The notes under the pieces are model-generated. The model worked only from the letters and a program-made list of their open reading frames with translations. It had not been told where the DNA came from and made no database searches. Made by a program: the position numbers and the translations under genes. Shown here in pieces: positions 56,169-63,866 of a stretch of 64,000 nt of DNA; position 1 is the first letter of the stretch, and every line of letters begins with the position of its first letter. Source of the stretch: Paracoccus aminovorans (GTDB lineage Bacteria; Pseudomonadota; Alphaproteobacteria; Rhodobacterales; Rhodobacteraceae); NCBI RefSeq assembly GCF_001546115.1, contig NZ_KQ955208.1:648491-712490 (forward strand), in the 5' to 3' direction.

Positions 56169-56717
56169 TCACTGTCCTTTCAGTGCATTGAGGCAGAGTT
56201 TCGTTTCAGCCGCGCGCCGGTTGGTCAGGCCCTTGACGGGCTTGCCGCCGGCCTTGTCCCAGCGCGGGAGCTGGTTGCAGGCGCCCTGCCAGTCGCCGGC
56301 ATTGGCTTTCTTCGCGAGCGTCGAGCCACAGGCCGCGCTCGTCCCGACGTTGTAGGACCAGGACACCAGCGCCACCTGCACACCCTCGGGCTGCTGCGGC
56401 AGCGCCGGGACGCACCGGGTCAGGCCGTCGCGATAGGTCGCAAGCGCCGCCATGAGCATGTCGGTGCATTGCGCGCTGGTGTAGCGGTCGCCGGCCTTCA
56501 CGCCGCGCGTCTCGCCGTAGCAGACGGTCCAGACGGGCGGCTGGGCGATGCGGTCGAGGTAGGCCTCGGTGCGCTCGCCTTCCCATGGTCCGATGAAGAT
56601 GGCGGCTGCGGCGATGACCCCGGCCGCGCCGGTCGCGCCGGCCGCCTTCTTCGCCTTGGACTTCGATCCGAACACGTCGGAGAGCCACGCGAAAAGCGCT
56701 ACGAATGGATTTCTCAT
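56169..56717 (-). CDS. Phage lysozyme (GH24-like endolysin)
   Basis: A 182-residue endolysin. The catalytic Glu is in GPWEGERTEAYLD, with the Asp and Thr of the E-D-T triad in YLDRIAQPP and VCYGET; CYGETRGVK is also conserved. VSWSYNVG and GLTNRRAAE close the GH24 fold. The N-terminal 45 residues contain a hydrophobic stretch (AAGATGAAGVIAAAAIFIG) that could act as signal-arrest-release anchor. GAGG lies before two ATG codons; 56717 has the better spacing. The stop overlaps the holin start region. Degrades host wall at lysis. Confidence 0.9.
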   Translation of the reverse strand: MRNPFVALFAWLSDVFGSKSKAKKAAGATGAAGVIAAAAIFIGPWEGERTEAYLDRIAQPPVWTVCYGETRGVKAGDRYTSAQCTDMLMAALATYRDGLTRCVPALPQQPEGVQVALVSWSYNVGTSAACGSTLAKKANAGDWQGACNQLPRWDKAGGKPVKGLTNRRAAETKLCLNALKGQ

Positions 56718-56729
56718 CATGTCCTCATG

Positions 56730-56764
56730 AAAAAGCCCGCCGCAGAGGTGGTGCTCAGGGCGGG
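56730..56764 (-). terminator. Hairpin with T run before the lysozyme start
   Basis: CCCGCC (56736-56741) and GGCGGG (56759-56764) with AAAAA on the left (56730-56734), i.e. T run on the minus strand. It may attenuate lysis-gene transcription. Confidence 0.5.
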
Positions 56765-56835
56765 TGCGAATCGGTGTTTCGCCCAACGATTGCTGGGCGA
56801 GAGGGTGGTGCTCACGTCGTCAGGAAATCAGTCGT

Positions 56836-57027
56836 TCAGCGGATGGCGTTTCCGACCGCCCATGTCGCCCAGATGATCCGGCAGTGGTCAGGCTCAAACA
56901 CCCGGTCCATGGCGCGCAGAAAAGCCCGGCGGGCGGCGCAGTCGCGGGTCTCGTAAACCACGGCGCAGAACGGCTTGTAGCGCCCGGTCAGCAGCAGGCC
57001 GAGGCAGGATGATGCAGCCCAATGCAT
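56836..57027 (-). CDS. Small phage-cluster protein, function unknown
   Basis: 63 residues: hydrophobic N-terminus (WAASSCLGLLL) and Cys-containing body (FCAVVYETRDCAARRAF), ending in a hydrophobic IIWATWAVGNAIR. It starts 3 bp after the stop of the coiled-coil protein and runs in the same direction as the lysis genes, so it is likely real; a spanin-like or membrane role is possible but there is no lipobox in the proper form. Family unknown. Confidence 0.5.
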   Translation of the reverse strand: MHWAASSCLGLLLTGRYKPFCAVVYETRDCAARRAFLRAMDRVFEPDHCRIIWATWAVGNAIR

Positions 57028-57030
57028 GGC

Positions 57031-57294
57031 TTACCTCGGGGGTTGGGTGCGGTCGTTCCAATGGATCTGATGCCCGCGACCCAGCAGGATCTTGATGTCG
57101 CGGTTTTGCTCGGCCAGGAGTTCTTTCACGTCCGACAGATCATCGCGCATGTCGGCCCGGTCGCGTTCGATCCGCTTTTCCAATCGTTCGATTTCCTCCA
57201 ACGATTTCGCCACTTTACCCTCCAACCGCGCGAGCCAGAAAATGCCGCCGACCAGCGCTGCCGCCAGCGCCCAGAAGTCTTTGATAAGATCCAT
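57031..57294 (-). CDS. Small membrane protein with coiled coil (phage lysis region)
   Basis: 87 residues: one N-terminal membrane helix (WALAAALVGGIFWLARL, about 8-24) and then a long charged coiled coil (SLEEIERLEKRIERDRADMRDD). This topology resembles inner-membrane spanins or accessory holins and is frequent before endolysin genes in Rhodobacteraceae prophages. No matching outer-membrane lipoprotein is evident. Role inferred from topology and position. Confidence 0.65.
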   Translation of the reverse strand: MDLIKDFWALAAALVGGIFWLARLEGKVAKSLEEIERLEKRIERDRADMRDDLSDVKELLAEQNRDIKILLGRGHQIHWNDRTQPPR

Positions 57295-57370
57295 CGTATT
57301 TCCAATTGGCCGTGAAGATCATTGTGTCCGGTATGTGACGCAGGGCCGCGCCGGGCGCGCTATCAAGAGG

Positions 57371-57411
57371 GAGAGCCGGGCGGCTTGTGGTGGGGCTGCC
57401 CGGCTTTTCTT
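57371..57411 (+). terminator. Plus-oriented hairpin between tail-like and coiled-coil genes
   Basis: GCCGGGC and GCCCGGC around 57371-57404 followed by TTTTCTT on the plus strand. Its orientation is opposite to the neighbouring genes. Confidence 0.45.
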
Positions 57412-57416
57412 GTTGA

Positions 57417-58292
57417 TCACCAGATGGCGAGTTTGCCGCGAGCATAGGCCTCGATGGCCTGGCGAATTTCGGTTTGCTGCGTGCCGCTCTGATGCAGAGC
57501 AAGCCCGGGCACCATGATCAATCCGAGCAGGTTGACGTAACGGAGCGGGTTGTAGACCGTGCCTGGGATATAGCCTGCCGCCCCGACGACAAGGTGGCCC
57601 TCCTCATTCTGCCGTGTAATGCCCGATGCCACCGCGCGGTTCACGGCCCCGTTAAGCCATAGCTCTGCCGCGCCGCCGGGGCGATCGAACGACGCCATCC
57701 ACATTTGGGCCGCAGTCCCGGCGGCGGCCCCGGTCACCGACTGCACTATGTTGGTGGTCGTGGCCCCGGCTGAATCCCGGGTCTGATGATTGAGAGCCAG
57801 AACCGAAGCGGAGACGACATAGCCAAAGCGGCTCGCCCCGGTCTGCACGCCCCCTGTTTGCGACGTTTCGATCCGCTGGTTTGCGGCAATCCCGCCAACC
57901 GCAGATGCCTCGCCGGTTGGCTTGATCATCGCGACCAGAGTATAGCTTGCCTCAATCGGCCAAATATCATCGGAGGTCGATACGAGAGGGCAACCGGACG
58001 TGCCGTTGCTGAACAGCAAGCCCCGCTGACCATTTTGCGCGTCCTGAACCACGGCGGGCATGGCCGCACCGGTATTGGTGCCGAGCGCGAATACCTCTCC
58101 GCTCTTGCGATCAGTCCACGACCCAGATGCAAAACCAGACCGCGGATCGAGCCAAATAGAACCGGCCGGCAGAGCCGCCATGAGGTTATCCGTCAGCGGA
58201 TCAGGTTCGACCCGTCCGGGAAGAAACACAGTGCCCAGCGGAGCGTCAGAGAGGCTGCGCGTGGCGGCGATACGTTGCGAGTAAACAGGCAT
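57417..58292 (-). CDS. Phage tail/structural-type protein with concanavalin-like domain
   Basis: 291 residues. The middle part has LamG/concanavalin-type features: SYTLVAMIKP, GRLGYVV-like strands, MASFDRPGGAAELWLNG and GHLVVGAAGYIPG, as seen in phage tail fibre or 'laminin G' proteins. No signal peptide. It begins MPVYSQRIAATRSL, and the Hint protein also begins MPVYTLN, which may reflect a shared N-terminal element. It lies between a severed gene and the lysis cluster; likely a prophage structural or receptor-binding part. Confidence 0.65.
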   Translation of the reverse strand: MPVYSQRIAATRSLSDAPLGTVFLPGRVEPDPLTDNLMAALPAGSIWLDPRSGFASGSWTDRKSGEVFALGTNTGAAMPAVVQDAQNGQRGLLFSNGTSGCPLVSTSDDIWPIEASYTLVAMIKPTGEASAVGGIAANQRIETSQTGGVQTGASRFGYVVSASVLALNHQTRDSAGATTTNIVQSVTGAAAGTAAQMWMASFDRPGGAAELWLNGAVNRAVASGITRQNEEGHLVVGAAGYIPGTVYNPLRYVNLLGLIMVPGLALHQSGTQQTEIRQAIEAYARGKLAIW

Positions 58293-58293
58293 G

Positions 58294-58501
58294 TCAGTTG
58301 CTCTCGATCAGGATTTGCTGGTGAGCGGCCATTTGCAGGCCAGGGAACGTGTCGGGGTAATCCCACCACACGTCGCCAAGGTCATTCGCCTCCCCCTCGA
58401 ATGCGGGCTGCGGGTGAGCGGCGGTGAACAGGCTGGAAACCGTCGCCCCATAGCCAGCGACAATCGCCGTTCTAGCGCCCGTGCGATTGCCCCGGTGGTT
58501 A
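58294..58501 (-). pseudogene. 3' remnant of a phage gene severed by IS copy 2
   Basis: The frame reads in from the IS boundary at 58501: GNRTGARTAIVAGYGATV, SSLFTAAHPQPAFEGEAND, DLGDVWWDYPDTFPG and ends QQILIESN with a stop 1 bp before the start of the tail-like gene. No start codon is present; the 5' part was removed when the IS inserted or deleted adjacent DNA. Likely a virion-related gene (inference from neighbours). Confidence 0.6.
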
Positions 58502-59352
58502 GGTCATGTTGACAAATGGCGGAGCCAGAGGCGGATCGACGTGATATCGATGAAGCCAAGGAAGCTTTCGGCGGTCTTGTCGTAGCGGGTGGCGACACGG
58601 CGAGCGTTCTTGAGCTTGTTGAAGCACCGCTCGACAAGGTTCCGCAGCCGGTAGAGCCTGCGATCGACAGCGACACGGAGCCTGCGAGACTTGCGCATCG
58701 GGACCACCGGCAGGATGCTACGCGCCTCCATGGTTTTGCGAACCTTGTCGGAGTCATAGCCGCGATCGGCCAGCAGGATGCAAGGCTCCGGCAGGTTGTC
58801 GTCCATGACCAGATCAAAGCCCAGGTAGTCCGATGTCTGGCCCGGCGTGATGTCCGACCTCATTGGCAGCCCGGCAGCATTGACGCGCAGGTGGACCTTG
58901 GTCGTGAAACCACCTCTTGAACGGCCAAAACCCTGTCTTGGAGTCCCCCTTTTGCGCCCGCTGCCTGATGATGGGCGCGGATCACGGTGCTGTCGATCAT
59001 CTGGAGCGCATCCGGCACGATCCGACTTTCGTTCAGCGCTTCGAGGATCTGCTCCCACAACCCCGCCAGGGTCCAGCGCCGGAACTGGCGGTAGACACTG
59101 GACCACTTCCCGAACTCTTCTGGGAGGTCGCGCCAAGGAGAGCCGGTCCGCGCGATCCAGAAAATCCCATCAAGAACAAGGCGGTGATTTGCGGGCTTGC
59201 GCCCGTTCGGGGCGCGCACGGCCAGAATGAAGCGCTCATGAAACGCCCATTCCTCGTCCGACATCAGGTCTCGTGCCAAGCTGGTCTCCATTGCAGGTAC
59301 CAGCTTGAATCACGATCAGGCCACCCTGTGAATCCCTTTTGTCAACACCACC
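58502..59352 (-). mobile_element. IS427-type element, copy 2, 851 bp
   Basis: Same ends and length as copy 1, opposite orientation. TA at 58500-58501 and 59353-59354. First member of the array of three. Confidence 0.93.
58504..59291 (-). CDS. IS427-type transposase (two frames), copy 2
   Basis: Both frames are intact and match copy 1 except for the synonymous base noted there (GGA to GGG). The -1 slip heptamer is retained. Expected product about 260 residues with a DDE catalytic site. Confidence 0.9.
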
Positions 59353-59609
59353 TAGGTATCTTTTTGGGCTTCTTGTATGAGTGAACGTCAACTTCTTCGA
59401 AGCCTTTTTTATTGTCTGACCGACAGAAGAACTTGATGTTGACTTCGAACAGGGCTGACGCCTTCGTCAGAGTCTCAGTCAATCTTGCGCGGTTAAACTT
59501 CTCGGCATCTTTGAGGAACATGAGATGGTACAAGGAAGCCCAAAACAGCGCGGCCCGATGAAATGCAATGTCATCTTCAGGCCCCATAATGGAAAAGCAT
59601 TCCGTCTTA
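59353..59609 (-). pseudogene. 257-bp gene fragment between IS copies, first repeat
   Basis: The minus strand is open from the right edge (about TKTECFSIMGPEDDIAFHRA) through ALFWASLYHLMFLKDAEKF, ALFEVNIKFFCRSDNKKGF to KKPKKIP at the left IS edge. Base composition is much poorer in G+C than its surroundings, so it is foreign. It might be the end or middle of the gene severed at 61569, though the reading frames of the two pieces do not join directly. The identical sequence recurs at 60461-60717. Confidence 0.5.
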
Positions 59610-60460
59610 GGTCATGTTGACAAATGGCGGAGCCAGAGGCGGATCGACGTGATATCGATGAAGCCAAGGAAGCTTTCGGCGGTCTTGTCGTAGCGGGTGG
59701 CGACACGGCGAGCGTTCTTGAGCTTGTTGAAGCACCGCTCGACAAGGTTCCGCAGCCGGTAGAGCCTGCGATCGACAGCGACACGGAGCCTGCGAGACTT
59801 GCGCATCGGGACCACCGGCAGGATGCTACGCGCCTCCATGGTTTTGCGAACCTTGTCGGAGTCATAGCCGCGATCGGCCAGCAGGATGCAAGGCTCCGGC
59901 AGGTTGTCGTCCATGACCAGATCAAAGCCCAGGTAGTCCGATGTCTGGCCCGGCGTGATGTCCGACCTCATTGGCAGCCCGGCAGCATTGACGCGCAGGT
60001 GGACCTTGGTCGTGAAACCACCTCTTGAACGGCCAAAACCCTGTCTTGGAGTCCCCCTTTTGCGCCCGCTGCCTGATGATGGGCGCGGATCACGGTGCTG
60101 TCGATCATCTGGAGCGCATCCGGCACGATCCGACTTTCGTTCAGCGCTTCGAGGATCTGCTCCCACAACCCCGCCAGGGTCCAGCGCCGGAACTGGCGGT
60201 AGACACTGGACCACTTCCCGAACTCTTCTGGGAGGTCGCGCCAAGGAGAGCCGGTCCGCGCGATCCAGAAAATCCCATCAAGAACAAGGCGGTGATTTGC
60301 GGGCTTGCGCCCGTTCGGGGCGCGCACGGCCAGAATGAAGCGCTCATGAAACGCCCATTCCTCGTCCGACATCAGGTCTCGTGCCAAGCTGGTCTCCATT
60401 GCAGGTACCAGCTTGAATCACGATCAGGCCACCCTGTGAATCCCTTTTGTCAACACCACC
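59610..60460 (-). mobile_element. IS427-type element, copy 3, 851 bp
   Basis: Identical to copy 2 as far as compared; TA at both junctions (59608-59609, 60461-60462). Confidence 0.93.
59612..60399 (-). CDS. IS427-type transposase (two frames), copy 3
   Basis: Both frames intact, same product as copy 2. Confidence 0.9.
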
Positions 60461-60717
60461 TAGGTATCTTTTTGGGCTTCTTGTATGAGTGAACGTCAAC
60501 TTCTTCGAAGCCTTTTTTATTGTCTGACCGACAGAAGAACTTGATGTTGACTTCGAACAGGGCTGACGCCTTCGTCAGAGTCTCAGTCAATCTTGCGCGG
60601 TTAAACTTCTCGGCATCTTTGAGGAACATGAGATGGTACAAGGAAGCCCAAAACAGCGCGGCCCGATGAAATGCAATGTCATCTTCAGGCCCCATAATGG
60701 AAAAGCATTCCGTCTTA
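60461..60717 (-). pseudogene. 257-bp gene fragment between IS copies, second repeat
   Basis: Same sequence as 59353-59609, with the same open minus frame without start or stop of its own. Confidence 0.5.
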
Positions 60718-61568
60718 GGTCATGTTGACAAATGGCGGAGCCAGAGGCGGATCGACGTGATATCGATGAAGCCAAGGAAGCTTTCGGCGGTCTTGTCGTA
60801 GCGGGTGGCGACACGGCGAGCGTTCTTGAGCTTGTTGAAGCACCGCTCGACAAGGTTCCGCAGCCGGTAGAGCCTGCGATCGACAGCGACACGGAGCCTG
60901 CGAGACTTGCGCATCGGGACCACCGGCAGGATGCTACGCGCCTCCATGGTTTTGCGAACCTTGTCGGAGTCATAGCCGCGATCGGCCAGCAGGATGCAAG
61001 GCTCCGGCAGGTTGTCGTCCATGACCAGATCAAAGCCCAGGTAGTCCGATGTCTGGCCCGGCGTGATGTCCGACCTCATTGGCAGCCCGGCAGCATTGAC
61101 GCGCAGGTGGACCTTGGTCGTGAAACCACCTCTTGAACGGCCAAAACCCTGTCTTGGAGTCCCCCTTTTGCGCCCGCTGCCTGATGATGGGCGCGGATCA
61201 CGGTGCTGTCGATCATCTGGAGCGCATCCGGCACGATCCGACTTTCGTTCAGCGCTTCGAGGATCTGCTCCCACAACCCCGCCAGGGTCCAGCGCCGGAA
61301 CTGGCGGTAGACACTGGACCACTTCCCGAACTCTTCTGGGAGGTCGCGCCAAGGAGAGCCGGTCCGCGCGATCCAGAAAATCCCATCAAGAACAAGGCGG
61401 TGATTTGCGGGCTTGCGCCCGTTCGGGGCGCGCACGGCCAGAATGAAGCGCTCATGAAACGCCCATTCCTCGTCCGACATCAGGTCTCGTGCCAAGCTGG
61501 TCTCCATTGCAGGTACCAGCTTGAATCACGATCAGGCCACCCTGTGAATCCCTTTTGTCAACACCACC
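60718..61568 (-). mobile_element. IS427-type element, copy 4, 851 bp
   Basis: Identical to copies 2 and 3 as far as compared. TA at 60716-60717 and 61569-61570. Its right junction cuts the gene 61569-62351. Confidence 0.93.
60720..61507 (-). CDS. IS427-type transposase (two frames), copy 4
   Basis: Both frames intact, same product as copies 2 and 3. Confidence 0.9.
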
Positions 61569-62351
61569 TAGTACAAGGATCGGTTTCTGGCCTGTCCCAG
61601 CACCTGGCACCGCGTCCGATGAGGTCACGACCACCATTCGGTCCAGAAGATCATAGGCATCGGCCTGAATCAGAGCCGCAATAGAAAAGGCCACTGCTTC
61701 CTGTCGGCTATCCGCGATGATAGGAATTGTCCGATCACCATCTCGGAGCATATTCTGGTACGTCTCGCTCTTACCGCCCCTTCGTTCCGCCACCAATCTG
61801 GCCGGTATGCTTGGGGTCGACGCGCTCGCCCAGCCTCTGTACCAGTCTTCAGGGGAAATTAATCCGGGATGGCTCAATCCAAGCCGTTCTGCCAGCCAGA
61901 TGCGTGTCCCGGGAGCCTCTTCCAGCCATGTTTCGATATCCACCGCGTCCCAAGCATGGACCTCTGCCCAGTCCCCGCTTGCGCGGCGCTCAGTCAGCCA
62001 TTCCTCTTTGCTAGCCCAACGTCTTGGGGTCACAAAGACAAATGCTGTATCCTTCAGGATTTCGGCATCGAATTCTTTGACCCTCTTATCATAATCGGCG
62101 TTAGCCTTTGTGGAGGGAGATTGATCGCAGCCCATTTCCCATAGCGACTTTCCAGCCGGCACCCACGGGGTTGAGGTCTCACTCACTGCCTCACCATCAA
62201 CGCCGTGAAGGGCGATTGCATCATTGCCGGGAAAGCGAAGCGACTTCAGACCCGGAGTGGTTTCACGGATCAGGCGACGAACAAGTACAGGCAGCAGGGA
62301 ACGCGCTTCAATGCGATCTGCCCATTGCCGAATATGCGTTTCCGTTATCAT
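61569..62351 (-). pseudogene. N-terminal fragment of a large protein, possibly an NTPase-type defence protein
   Basis: About 260 residues from ATG 62351 (GGGGA 7 nt upstream) to the IS junction at ...GTGQKPILVL. The first part (THIRQWADRIEARSLLPVLV, SLWEMGCDQSPSTKANADY, FVFVTPRRWASKEEW, WDAVDIETWLEEAPG) reminds me of N-terminal nuclease-like domains of large STAND-like proteins, whose next section has an ADSRQEAVAFSIAALI pattern, also present here. That family memory is not proof. The gene continues no further in this window; the rest was deleted or displaced by the IS array. No ATP-binding P-loop is in the part left. Confidence 0.6.
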
Positions 62352-62682
62352 GTTCTTATCCCCGCAATCCACTTTCTCAATTTGGGTGTGCAGATAGCTT
62401 ATTCAAGCACCCATGTGAGATTCTGAGAATCATGAGAACAGTCCGATTCACATAGGCATTTTCGCAAGAGCAAAAGCCATCGCCGACAGTCCGCGCAGTG
62501 CTCCTTCGCCCGAGAGGTGATCCCCCACCCTAAGCCGGCGTTGATGCTGTGACCGCCCCCCGCTATCGTCATGGCGAGATTTTTCTGCGACACCTTGCGA
62601 ACGGCAGTTTTGCGAAATGCCACCACGCAGCATGGCGCTGACTCGACCGTCGGCTAAGGGCCGACTTTGCCACCCTCGCCAC
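62352..62682. other. Gap without supported gene
   Basis: 331 bp between the severed gene and parE. Two short minus frames exist, but neither has a ribosome site or family similarity. The promoter of the severed gene should lie near 62360-62460, which is AT-richer (ATTCTGAGAATCATGAGAA). The part from 62540 to 62660 looks like degraded coding sequence. Confidence 0.4.
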
Positions 62683-62958
62683 TCACGGCCACATCTGCGC
62701 CGCATGCAAGACCCGCAGGATCACCAGCGCTCCCCCGACCTCGGCATAGATCACAAGATAGTTCGGCCGGACGACCATTTCGCGTGTCCCTGCAACCCGG
62801 CCCGGCCGATACGCCCTCGGCCGATCAGGCAGCTTGCCAACCTTCGCCTCGATCTCTTCCAGCAGCGCGAGCGCGGCTGTCGGATTGTCATCGGCGATGT
62901 ACGCGAAGATCAAACGCAGATCCTCGCGCGCGGCTTGCCGCCATTCCACCTCAGGCAC
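62683..62958 (-). CDS. Type II toxin of the RelE/ParE family
   Basis: A 91-residue toxin: VEWRQAAREDLRLIFAYIAD, LLEEIEAKVGKLPDRPRAYRPGR, MVVRPNYLVIYAE and ILRVLHAAQMWP are the four ParE/RelE blocks. RelE types cleave ribosome-bound mRNA and ParE types attack gyrase; the terminal HAAQ-like pattern favours the ParE-like side, not certain. It overlaps the antitoxin gene by 8 bp and follows it, the normal order. Confidence 0.92.
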   Translation of the reverse strand: MPEVEWRQAAREDLRLIFAYIADDNPTAALALLEEIEAKVGKLPDRPRAYRPGRVAGTREMVVRPNYLVIYAEVGGALVILRVLHAAQMWP

Positions 62959-63244
62959 GGCGCTTCCGCTCGATCAGTTCGCGCATTTCCGCCATGATAT
63001 CGACATGCGGGATGGTCGGCTGGTCATCCTCAAGTGCTTCGCGCACCTTTGCGCGGAACCACGCGTCATAGGCGTCCGGATCGGCGGTCAAACCGGCCGG
63101 CAGCCCGCCCTCCCGCGCGACGCGGGTCAGCAGGATGCGGACCGCATCCGACAGGGTCAAGCCAACCCCGGCCAGCGCCTCGGCAGCTTGGGCTTTGAGT
63201 TGGTCGTCCACGCGGACGTGCAGCATTGAAGTTTGCGCGGGCAT
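62951..63244 (-). CDS. RelB/DinJ-family antitoxin
   Basis: A 97-residue antitoxin with ribbon-helix-helix start MLHVRVDDQLKAQAAEALAG and LTLSDAVRILLTRVARE, typical of RelB/DinJ, and a flexible acidic/basic tail that wraps the toxin (ALEDDQPTIPHVD). It binds its own promoter. AGGAGG lies 5 nt before ATG 63244. An inverted repeat overlaps the promoter upstream. Confidence 0.92.
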   Translation of the reverse strand: MPAQTSMLHVRVDDQLKAQAAEALAGVGLTLSDAVRILLTRVAREGGLPAGLTADPDAYDAWFRAKVREALEDDQPTIPHVDIMAEMRELIERKRRA

Positions 63245-63266
63245 GGTGGCCTCCTGTGCTACACGA

Positions 63267-63295
63267 AATGTATCTCAAATGCGATACTTGAGCAA
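63267..63295 (-). promoter_or_regulatory. Promoter and operator of the toxin-antitoxin operon
   Basis: On the minus strand TTGCTC (63290-63295) and TACATT (63267-63272) are separated by 17 bp. The inverted repeat GTATC (63270-63274) / GATAC (63283-63287) covers the spacer and the -10, as expected for autorepression by the antitoxin or the complex. Confidence 0.7.
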
Positions 63296-63307
63296 GGCGC
63301 GGCTTGG

Positions 63308-63613
63308 TCAATCTCCGATGAACACAGATGAGGATCCCTCATCTGCTGCGCCTCCGCAGGAAATCGCGTCACCAATACGGCCGGCCGGCTTACCATTGAT
63401 GAAGACCGAGCCCGATCCTCCTGACAGCGCCCGATCATGCGCCGGAGCGGGGCAGGTGGGGCAGGCGTGCGGCGCATAAGAATCACCCTGCCGGACGGCG
63501 GGGATGCCGTCGACATTCACGTCAAGCGACGCCTCAATGCTGGGGGTTGGCGGGAAATGGCAGGCGTGATCGGAAGCAATATCCCCGAGACGGGTGGAAG
63601 ATTTACCGGTCAT
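63308..63613 (-). CDS. PAAR-domain protein
   Basis: A 101-residue PAAR protein: STRLGDIASDHACHFPPTPS and PAVRQGDSYAPHACPTCP supply His/Cys metal ligands, and FINGKPAGRIGDAISCGG is the third repeat. PAAR proteins cap VgrG spikes in type VI secretion or contractile tails and carry effectors; this one is only the PAAR fold, with no toxin attached. GGGGAC precedes ATG 63613. No VgrG or Tss gene is in the window; the neighbour further upstream is unknown. Confidence 0.9.
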   Translation of the reverse strand: MTGKSSTRLGDIASDHACHFPPTPSIEASLDVNVDGIPAVRQGDSYAPHACPTCPAPAHDRALSGGSGSVFINGKPAGRIGDAISCGGAADEGSSSVFIGD

Positions 63614-63680
63614 ATGTGTCCCCAAAGTCAATACTCCTGATTCCAATCAGCCCGGAAGTTCCAATCTACAGCTGTAAATA

Positions 63681-63866
63681 TCAGATCGAACGCGCCAGGC
63701 ATTTTCCTTTTGAAGCCAAAGCTAAAAGCATGGAATCATTTTCCTTCATCAATGCCTTCTGCATTTTTAGAGATTTTTTAAATACACGGAGTAAAGCCTC
63801 CCACACATCAAGCAATGGCCCTGCATCGGCACATGCTATCAGCCAGAGGTCATCCCGCACCACCAA
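63681..63866 (-). CDS. Hypothetical protein upstream of PAAR gene
   Basis: Open minus frame with a GTG start: about 61 residues, RDDLWLIACADAGPLLDVWE and FKKSLKMQKALMKENDSM, ending LASKGKCLARSI 67 bp before the PAAR start. The sequence is AT-richer than the core genome and helical. Could be the end of a longer PAAR-linked gene damaged upstream or an independent small gene. Family unknown. Confidence 0.35.
   Translation of the reverse strand: MVVRDDLWLIACADAGPLLDVWEALLRVFKKSLKMQKALMKENDSMLLALASKGKCLARSI

Larger units (their letters stand above)
58502..60717. repeat. Two tandem 1,108-bp units (IS plus 257 bp)
   Basis: 58502-59609 and 59610-60717 are the same 851-bp IS followed by the same 257-bp spacer; a third IS (60718-61568) closes the array. 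Identity of the spacers points to a recent tandem duplication by unequal crossing over or replication slippage between IS copies rather than independent insertions. Confidence 0.93.

Noticed and set aside
58502..61568. Repeat array considered as CRISPR
   Set aside because: The repeats are 851-bp insertion sequences with transposase genes; unit length and content exclude CRISPR.
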